DNA of 5,143 nucleotides, taken from positions 1 to 5,143 of the forward strand of contig JBIIPQ010000326.1 of NCBI GenBank assembly GCA_044342535.1, given 5' to 3'. Origin of the DNA: UBA4615 sp044342535 (lineage in GTDB: Bacteria; Pseudomonadota; Gammaproteobacteria; Burkholderiales; Burkholderiaceae_E). Under the pieces are notes generated by a model. The model was not told the DNA's origin. It was given only the letters and a program-made list of their open reading frames with translations, and ran no database searches. Shown here one piece after another: positions 1-4,678 of this stretch (the first letter of the stretch is position 1; each line of letters opens with the position of its first letter). A program made the position numbers and the translations under genes.

Positions 1-690
1 GCCGGTGAACGACACCTTGCGCACGATGGGCGACTCGATCAGGTGCTTCGAGACTTCGGCGGGCACGCCCCACACGACGTTGAGCACACCGGGCGGCAGG
101 CCCGCATCGTGGAACATGCGCGCGATTGCGACGACCGCGCTCGGCGTGTCCTCGGGGCCCTTGAGCACGATGGTGCAGCCGGCACCGATCGCCGCGGCGA
201 TCTTGCGGATCGCCTGGTTGTACGGGAAGTTCCACGGCGTGAACGCGGCGCACACGCCGATCGGCTCGCGCAGCACGAACTGGCGTACGTTCGGGAAGCG
301 CGCCGGGATCACGCGGCCGTAGATGCGCCGGCATTCCTCGGCATGCCAGTCGCAGTGGTCGGCGCAGCGCGTGAGCTCGCTCACCGCCTCGGCGAGCGGC
401 TTGCCCTGGTCGAGCGTGATGTTGCGTGCGATGGCCTGCGTGCGCTCGCGGGTGAGCTCGCCCACGCGGCGCAGGATGCGGCTGCGCTCGAGCGGCGACA
501 CCGTCTTCCAGGTCTCGAAGGCGCGCTGCGCGGCGGCCAGCGCACGGTCGAGGTCGGCGGACGTGGCATGGGGGAGGCGGCCGATCAGGCCGCCCGTGGC
601 CGGATCGAACACGTCCTGCTCGCGGCGTCCGCCGCCCTGGACGAACTCGCCGTCGATGTAGAGGGACAGGTCTTCGTACGGGGTGCTCAC
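1..690 (-). CDS. Aldehyde dehydrogenase family protein (succinate-semialdehyde dehydrogenase-like), N-terminal 230 residues, cut by the left edge
   Basis: This gene would oxidise an aldehyde or semialdehyde to a carboxylate with NAD(P)+ in the cytoplasm. Read from a GTG at 690, the frame is open to base 1 and gives 230 residues. It starts MSTPYEDLSLYIDGEF, the usual 'YIDGE' entry of the family. Residues 151-156 are TPWNFP, which carries the conserved Asn (N154) of the oxyanion hole. Residues 174-183 (IVLKGPEDTP) are the cofactor-binding Lys segment (K177), with Gly where most members have Pro after the Lys. The visible part ends at SFTG, the start of the Rossmann glycine motif. The catalytic Glu and Cys, expected near residues 250 and 285, lie outside the window. 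GTG is chosen as start because AGGAGA (700-695) lies 4 bases upstream; an ATG at 695-693 in another frame meets a stop after two codons. The gene follows the CoA-transferase by 70 bases. Family assignment is firm; the substrate is not known. Confidence 0.93.
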   Translation of the reverse strand, partial: MSTPYEDLSLYIDGEFVQGGGRREQDVFDPATGGLIGRLPHATSADLDRALAAAQRAFETWKTVSPLERSRILRRVGELTRERTQAIARNITLDQGKPLAEAVSELTRCADHCDWHAEECRRIYGRVIPARFPNVRQFVLREPIGVCAAFTPWNFPYNQAIRKIAAAIGAGCTIVLKGPEDTPSAVVAIARMFHDAGLPPGVLNVVWGVPAEVSKHLIESPIVRKVSFTG

Positions 691-694
691 GGCA

Positions 695-700
695 TCTCCT
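695..700 (-). promoter_or_regulatory. Ribosome binding site of the aldehyde dehydrogenase gene
   Basis: On the minus strand AGGAGA is followed by TGCC and then the GTG at 690. This is a strong Shine-Dalgarno match at short spacing (5 bases from the AGGAG core). It decides in favour of a GTG start; no in-frame ATG is suitably placed. Confidence 0.75.
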
Positions 701-702
701 GC

Positions 703-720
703 GGGGTCGCAGCCGACCCC
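703..720 (-). promoter_or_regulatory. Hairpin just upstream of the aldehyde dehydrogenase ribosome binding site
   Basis: The minus strand reads GGGGTCG, a four-base loop GCTG, then CGACCCC: a perfect 7-bp stem that ends two bases before the AGGAGA ribosome binding site. It is not followed by a T-run, so it does not look like an intrinsic terminator. It could affect translation or mRNA stability between the CoA-transferase and dehydrogenase cistrons, but in DNA this rich in G and C a stem of this size can arise by chance. The stem is seen; the role is inferred. Confidence 0.4.
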
Positions 721-732
721 CGTCTCGTCATT

Positions 733-745
733 GTGCGCCGCGCAC
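733..745. repeat. Short perfect dyad between CoA-transferase and aldehyde dehydrogenase genes
   Basis: The bases GTGCGC and GCGCAC flank a single central base, giving a perfect 6-bp dyad in the 70-base gap. It could be a protein-binding half-site pair or part of an mRNA stem, but its composition makes chance a real alternative. No promoter elements are recognisable next to it. Confidence 0.25.
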
Positions 746-760
746 GCCGGCGCGGTCCGC

Positions 761-1960
761 TCAGATCACCTCGGCCTCGCGCAGCGCGGCGATCGCTGCC
801 GCATCGTAGCCGAGCTCGGTCAGCACTTCCTCGGTGTGCATGCCGAGCGTGGCCAGCGGCCGGTCGATGCCCCCGTTGCCGTGCTGGAAGCGGAACGCCG
901 GCCCGGCGAGCGTGACCGGCCCGTAGGGCGTCTCGGCCTGCTGCAGGTAGCCGCGGTGCGCGAGCTGCGGATGGGTGACGATCTCGGGCAGCGAGGTGAC
1001 GCGCGCACACGGCACGTCGGCCTCGGTCAGGCGGGTCACCCACTGCTCGGGCGTGCCGTCGGCGAACGCGCCCTCGATCACCTCGCGCAGCGCGACGTCG
1101 TGCTCCATCCGCGTGAACCAGTCGGCGAAGCGCGGGTCGGCGAGCGCATCGGCCCGGCCGAGCGTGGTCATCAGCCGCTGGAACTGCGGCTCGGTCAGCA
1201 CCGCGAGCACGATGAAGCCCTCGCCGCAGCGGAAGCGGTCGGCGGTGGGCTTCATGCTCACCGAGCGGTTGCCGTACTGGGGATGCCTGTAACCGGTGTT
1301 CAACCACTCGGCGATCTGGCCGTTGAGGAAGCCCATCATCGAGTCGAGCATCGCGACATCGACGAACTGGCCGCGACCGGTGTGGGTGCGCTGGAAGAGG
1401 GCGGTGGCGATCGCGAACGCGCCGGTGATGCCGGTGGCGACGTCGGCCGCGGCGAAGCCGGCGCGCATCGGCCCGTTGACCGTCTCGCCGGTCAGCGTCA
1501 TCAGCCCCGACATCGCCTGGATCTTGCCGTCGAAGCTCGCGGTGCGCCGCTCCGGACCGGTCGAGCCGAAGCCGGACATCTCGACGTAGATCAGCTTCGG
1601 GTTGATCGCCGACAGCGCCTCCCAGCCGATGCCGAGCTTGTCCATCACGCCCGGGCGGAAGTTGGAGACGACGACGTCCGCGCCTTCGGCCAGCCTGTGC
1701 ACGATGCGCTTGGCCTCGGCCTTGGCGAGATCGAGCGTGAGGCTGCGCTTGTTGGCGTTGACTGCCATCCAGGCCGGGCCCAGGCCGCGCTCGGACCACT
1801 CGCGCGAGACCGGTGTGAGCCGCATGCCGTCGCCGGTGCGCGGCTCGATCTTGATGACGTCGGCGCCCTGCATCGCGATCTGCGAGGTGGCGTACGGGCC
1901 CGCGAGCACATGGGTGAAGTCGAGCACGCGGATCCCGGCGAAGGCTTTCGGATCGGTCAT
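761..1960 (-). CDS. Family III CoA-transferase (CaiB/BaiF family)
   Basis: Family III enzymes move CoA from an acyl-CoA donor (often succinyl-CoA, acetyl-CoA or formyl-CoA) to a carboxylic acid through an aspartyl-CoA thioester, and they usually act in the cytoplasm as interlocked dimers. The protein has 399 residues, the normal length for a full CaiB/BaiF subunit. The N-terminus has the hallmark GIRVLDFTHVLAGPYAT (9-25), then GADVIKIEP (32-40). NKRSLTLDL (70-78) and the NFRPGVMDKLG stretch (100-110) follow. GRGQFVDVAMLDS (195-207) is the segment with the catalytic Asp; by comparison with formyl-CoA transferase D206 is the better candidate, D201 the alternative. The C-terminus has the usual LGMHTEEVLTELGY. 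The ATG at 1960 puts the N-terminal motif at the expected distance, though the ribosome binding site is weak (GAGA about 10 bases upstream). The gene lies 28 bases after the class II aldolase gene, so coupled expression is likely. The acid it activates cannot be told from sequence. Confidence 0.95.
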   Translation of the reverse strand: MTDPKAFAGIRVLDFTHVLAGPYATSQIAMQGADVIKIEPRTGDGMRLTPVSREWSERGLGPAWMAVNANKRSLTLDLAKAEAKRIVHRLAEGADVVVSNFRPGVMDKLGIGWEALSAINPKLIYVEMSGFGSTGPERRTASFDGKIQAMSGLMTLTGETVNGPMRAGFAAADVATGITGAFAIATALFQRTHTGRGQFVDVAMLDSMMGFLNGQIAEWLNTGYRHPQYGNRSVSMKPTADRFRCGEGFIVLAVLTEPQFQRLMTTLGRADALADPRFADWFTRMEHDVALREVIEGAFADGTPEQWVTRLTEADVPCARVTSLPEIVTHPQLAHRGYLQQAETPYGPVTLAGPAFRFQHGNGGIDRPLATLGMHTEEVLTELGYDAAAIAALREAEVI

Positions 1961-1988
1961 GGAATGTGGGTCTCGTGGGGCGGCGGCT

Positions 1989-2774
1989 TCAGTCGCGGAA
2001 CGACGGGTCCATGCGGTCGAGCTTGCGCAGCAGCGCCGGCCACTCGCGCAGGCCGAGCGGCATCTTCTGGATGCCGGCGCGGAACTGCTCGTTGGTGTAG
2101 CGGACCGCCTCGGGCTCGGGCATGCGCAGCTCGGTGTTGCACGACAGCGCCATGACCTGCAGCGCGCAGGCCCGCTCGAGCCGCCACAGGCTGTTGAAGA
2201 CCTGCGGGATCGACGGTGCGCAGGCCAGCAGCCCGTGGTTGCGCAGGATCATCACCTCGCGCTCGCCGAGCGAGGCCACCAGGCGCGCCTGCTCCTCGGT
2301 GCGCAGCGCCAGCCCTTCGTAGTCGTGGTACGCGACGTCGACGAAGCGCATCGAGCTCTGCGCGAGCGGCAGCAGCCCGCAGGTCATCGCGGACACCGCC
2401 ATGCCGGCGAGCGAGTGCGTGTGCGCGATCGCATGCACGTCGGGCCGCGCGCGGTGCACGCAGTCGTGGATCACCCAGCCGGCGCGGTTCACGCCCAAGC
2501 CGGTCTCGTCGAGCAGCACGCGGCCGTCGTGGTCGACCTTGATCATGCTGGACGCGGTCATCTGCTCGTACAGCAGGCCGTACGGGTTGATCAGGAACTG
2601 GTCGTCGTGGCCGGGCACGCGCACCGAGATGTGGTTGGCGATCATCTCGGTCAGGCCCAGGTCGGCCACCAGCCGGTAGCAGGCGGCGAGGTCGACGCGC
2701 GCCTGCCATTCGGCCTCGCCGACGCGCTCGCGCACGGAGCGCTGCACGTGGATCGCGGGGGATCGGTCGTTCAT
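1989..2774 (-). CDS. Class II aldolase/adducin family protein
   Basis: The protein has 261 residues and covers the whole class II aldolase/adducin fold, a metal-dependent family whose members cleave sugar-phosphate aldols, epimerise, dehydrate or decarboxylate. Visible motifs are IANHISVRVPG (45-55), FLINPYGLLYE (60-70), and the metal ligands in HTH (H118, H120) and in RNHGLL (H180). Aligning W100 with the Trp next to catalytic Glu73 of L-fuculose-phosphate aldolase puts Gly (G99) where that Glu should be. This is typical of the adducin-like subgroup and argues against a simple fuculose-type aldolase. A cysteine lies in the 'IHDCVHRARPD' helix before the metal site. There is no signal peptide, so it is expected in the cytoplasm. 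The start ATG at 2774 follows a good ribosome binding site (GAGGAG, 6 bases away). It sits between a solute receptor and a CoA-transferase gene, which suggests a role in breakdown of an imported acid. The exact reaction is unknown. Confidence 0.93.
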   Translation of the reverse strand: MNDRSPAIHVQRSVRERVGEAEWQARVDLAACYRLVADLGLTEMIANHISVRVPGHDDQFLINPYGLLYEQMTASSMIKVDHDGRVLLDETGLGVNRAGWVIHDCVHRARPDVHAIAHTHSLAGMAVSAMTCGLLPLAQSSMRFVDVAYHDYEGLALRTEEQARLVASLGEREVMILRNHGLLACAPSIPQVFNSLWRLERACALQVMALSCNTELRMPEPEAVRYTNEQFRAGIQKMPLGLREWPALLRKLDRMDPSFRD

Positions 2775-2780
2775 GGTCGT

Positions 2781-2786
2781 CTCCTC
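2781..2786 (-). promoter_or_regulatory. Ribosome binding site of the class II aldolase gene
   Basis: GAGGAG on the minus strand lies 6 bases before the ATG at 2774, in the 20-base gap after the receptor gene. It is the best Shine-Dalgarno match in the cluster and supports the chosen start. Confidence 0.75.
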
Positions 2787-2794
2787 TGTGCGCG

Positions 2795-3835
2795 TCAGTC
2801 GAGCTTGATGCCGGCCTGCGCGATCAGGTCGCGGAACATCGCGCTGTCGGCCTTCACGCGCGCGGCGAAGGCCTCGGGGGCGATGTACTGGGGGTGCTGG
2901 CCGAACTTCACCAGCGTCTCGCGGGTGCCGGGCGCGGCGAGCGCGCGCTCGATCTCGCCGGCCATCCGCGCGATCGCATCCGACGGCGTGCCCTTGGGCG
3001 CGAACAGGCCGAACCAGCCGCTGTCGGGCATCTCGATGCCCTGCTCCTTGAGCGTCGGCACGTCGGGCAGTTCGGGATGGCGCACCGACGACGTCGCGGC
3101 CAGCGCCTTCACGGTGCCGGCCTTGACCTGCTGCAGCGCGACCGGGTCGAAGATCAGGTCGATGCGGCCGGCCACGAGGTCGGTCAGCGATTCGGCCGAG
3201 CCCTTGTACGGCACGTGCAGCAGCCTGATGCCGCCGCGCAGTGCCGCGATCTCGCCGGTCAGGTGGGTGGCGGTGCCGAGGCCGACCGAGCCGAAGGTGA
3301 ACTTGCCCGGTGCGGCCTTGGCGATCGGGATGAACTCGGCGAAGGTCGTCGCCGGCAGGTCGCGGCGCGCGGCCACCAGACCGTAGCTGTTCGAGATGCA
3401 GCAGATCGGCGCGAAGTCCGCGTCCGGATCGTAGGGAACCTTCCTCAGGTGCTGGGTGATCGACATCACCGCGGTGGGCGCGAGCAGCAGCGTGTAGCCG
3501 TCGGGTGCCGAGCGGGCCGCGGCCTGCGCGCCGATCGAGGCGCCGGCGCCGGCGCGGTTCTCGACCACCACCTGCGGGCCGAGCCCGGTGGACAGCCGCT
3601 CGGCGGCCCAGCGGCCGATCGCGTCGGCGTTGCCGCCGGGCGGGTAGGGGACGATCAGCTTCAGCGGGCGCTCGGGCCAGCGGGCCTGCGCGCGGGAGGC
3701 GGGGGCGACGGCTGCGAGCGAGGCCAGGCCGGCAGCGGCGCCGACCGAGAAACGCGTGGCCGAAGTCAGCGTGGCCGAGGTCGATGCGGCGGCGGCAGCG
3801 GCCAGCAGCGAGCGGCGGGCGGGGTCGTGGTTCAT
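2795..3835 (-). CDS. Tripartite tricarboxylate transporter-type substrate-binding protein (Bug/TctC family)
   Basis: This is a periplasmic receptor that binds a small carboxylate or related solute for uptake or sensing. From the ATG at 3835 it has 346 residues. The N-terminus is an export signal with RR at 7-8, two Ala-rich hydrophobic blocks (about 10-17 and 31-45), and a likely cleavage after AQA at 49-51. The mature protein starts RWPERPLKLIVPYPPGGNAD, the family signature, with Asp71 in the ligand loop. Further family hallmarks are VVVENRAGAGASIG (89-102), PDGYTLLL (111-118), the second binding loop FGSVGLGTATHLTGE (181-195), and HVPYKGSAESLTDLVAG (207-223). The start at 3835 is preferred over an in-frame ATG at 3877, because the latter would overlap the upstream gene by 26 bases and GAGGA lies 9 bases before 3835. 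No TctA or TctB membrane partner is seen here; such orphan receptors are common in Burkholderiales. Ligand unknown. Confidence 0.95.
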   Translation of the reverse strand: MNHDPARRSLLAAAAAASTSATLTSATRFSVGAAAGLASLAAVAPASRAQARWPERPLKLIVPYPPGGNADAIGRWAAERLSTGLGPQVVVENRAGAGASIGAQAAARSAPDGYTLLLAPTAVMSITQHLRKVPYDPDADFAPICCISNSYGLVAARRDLPATTFAEFIPIAKAAPGKFTFGSVGLGTATHLTGEIAALRGGIRLLHVPYKGSAESLTDLVAGRIDLIFDPVALQQVKAGTVKALAATSSVRHPELPDVPTLKEQGIEMPDSGWFGLFAPKGTPSDAIARMAGEIERALAAPGTRETLVKFGQHPQYIAPEAFAARVKADSAMFRDLIAQAGIKLD

Positions 3836-3844
3836 GACGGGGCG

Positions 3845-3849
3845 TCCTC
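3845..3849 (-). promoter_or_regulatory. Ribosome binding site that fixes the start of the receptor gene
   Basis: GAGGA on the minus strand lies 9 bases before the ATG at 3835 and directly after the stop codon of the crotonase gene (3854-3852). It favours the shorter receptor of 346 residues over a 360-residue version starting at 3877 inside the previous gene. Confidence 0.6.
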
Positions 3850-3851
3850 GC

Positions 3852-4595
3852 TCAATGTCCGGTCCACTTCGGCGCACGCTTCTCGAGGAAGGCGCGCTGG
3901 CCTTCGCGGCCGTCGTCGCTCTCGCGCACCGCGGCCAGGTCGCGTGCGGCCTTGGCCATGCGCTCGGACGGGCCCTGCGGCATCACGCCCTCGACGACGA
4001 AGCGCTTGATCGTCTTGAGCACCAGCGGCGCGAAGGTCGCGATCTCGCGGGCCATCTCCATCGCCGCCTCGACCTGCGTGCCGGTCGGTACCACGCGGTT
4101 GGCGAAGCCCACCTCGTAGGCGCGCTTCGCATCGATGGTGTTGCACAGCATGATCAGCTCCATCGCGATCTTGTGCGGGATGCGCGAGGGCAGCGCCGAG
4201 ATGAGGCCGCCGGTGAAGCCGAGCTTGGCCTCGGGGTAGGAGAACTTCGCGTTGTCGGCGGCCACCAGCAGGTCGCACATCATCGCCAGCACCAGCGCCC
4301 CGCCCACGCACCAGCCGCCGATCGCCGCGATCACCGGCTTCTCGGTGGTGATGCCCACCGTCGGGATGCAGCGCCAGAGCTCGGGGATGTTCGAGACGTC
4401 GGCGCCCGAGGAGAAGGCGTCGTCGCCGCTGCCGGTGATGACGGCCACGCGCTGCGAGTCCATCCGGTCGAACTCGGCGAAGGCCTGCTGCAGCTCGATC
4501 GCGGTGACCGCGCAGATCGCGTTCTTGCGCTTCGGGCGGTCGATCGCGATCAGCGTCGTGCCATCGGCGTTGTGGGTGACCTTGACCATCTCCAT
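3852..4595 (-). CDS. Enoyl-CoA hydratase/isomerase (crotonase) family protein
   Basis: The protein has 247 residues, a little shorter than the usual 255-265 of the crotonase family, which acts on acyl-CoA thioesters (hydration, isomerisation, decarboxylation, hydrolysis). Family landmarks in order are LIAIDRPKRKNAI (15-27), the first oxyanion-hole segment FSSGADVSNI (61-70), and the second, IGGWCVGGALVLAMMCDLL (92-110). SYPEAKLGFTGG (119-130) follows, and the C-terminus has the usual LEKRAPKWTGH ending. Aligned on the MMCD block to rat mitochondrial hydratase, Glu144 is replaced by Val102, while Glu164 is kept as Glu122. A single glutamate at this second position is also seen in enoyl-CoA isomerases, so 'hydratase' should not be taken literally. 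The ATG at 4595 is chosen because AGGGAG lies 9 bases upstream and the conserved domain begins within a few residues. The frame stays open upstream to 4994, but that part overlaps the next gene and looks like a shadow. It is followed by the receptor gene after 16 bases. Confidence 0.92.
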   Translation of the reverse strand: MEMVKVTHNADGTTLIAIDRPKRKNAICAVTAIELQQAFAEFDRMDSQRVAVITGSGDDAFSSGADVSNIPELWRCIPTVGITTEKPVIAAIGGWCVGGALVLAMMCDLLVAADNAKFSYPEAKLGFTGGLISALPSRIPHKIAMELIMLCNTIDAKRAYEVGFANRVVPTGTQVEAAMEMAREIATFAPLVLKTIKRFVVEGVMPQGPSERMAKAARDLAAVRESDDGREGQRAFLEKRAPKWTGH

Positions 4596-4604
4596 GCTGC
4601 GCTG

Positions 4605-4610
4605 CTCCCT
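4605..4610 (-). promoter_or_regulatory. Ribosome binding site of the complete crotonase gene
   Basis: AGGGAG on the minus strand is 9 bases before the ATG at 4595. A second in-frame ATG two codons later (4589) would be 15 bases away, so the first is preferred. The site also argues against a longer start within the upstream gene. Confidence 0.65.
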
Positions 4611-4627
4611 GTCGTCGTTGTCGTTCT

Positions 4628-4657
4628 GATCGTGGTGATCGTGATCGTGATCGTGGT
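4628..4657. repeat. GATCGT short tandem repeat array with four GATC sites
   Basis: On the plus strand the 30 bases read as a 9-mer GATCGTGGT (4628-4636), two 6-mers GATCGT (4637-4648), and the same 9-mer again (4649-4657). The two 9-mers are offset by 21 bases, about two turns of the helix. It lies in the 83-base gap between the two crotonase genes and upstream of the ribosome binding site of the second. It could be a direct-repeat binding site, an unstable simple repeat, or a remnant of coding sequence: read in the crotonase frame it gives an alternating His/Asp run. The repeat is plain; the role is unknown. Confidence 0.7.
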
Positions 4658-4678
4658 GCGCGGTGCCCGGCTGTCGGC

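Noticed and set aside
687..1799. Minus-strand open frame of 370 codons within the CoA-transferase
   Set aside because: It is a shifted-frame shadow; the real frame has all the CaiB/BaiF motifs. Its stop overlapping the GTG of the dehydrogenase is coincidental.
683..2155. Plus-strand open frame of 490 codons
   Set aside because: It is antisense to the CoA-transferase and part of the aldolase gene; the product is rich in Arg, Gly, Ala and His, as expected from reading GC-rich DNA backwards.
1602..3386. Long plus-strand open frame of 594 codons
   Set aside because: It lies opposite the CoA-transferase, aldolase and receptor genes, crosses three cistron borders, and its product is low-complexity with no recognisable domain. 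High GC at wobble positions of the true genes explains the lack of stops.
3539..3558. Short GGCGCC-type repeat
   Set aside because: It encodes the conserved Ala-Gly-Ala-Gly segment of the Bug/TctC family, so the protein sequence explains it.
4596..4678. Promoter or terminator in the gap between the two crotonase genes
   Set aside because: No recognisable -35/-10 pair and no stem followed by a T-run were found on the minus strand.
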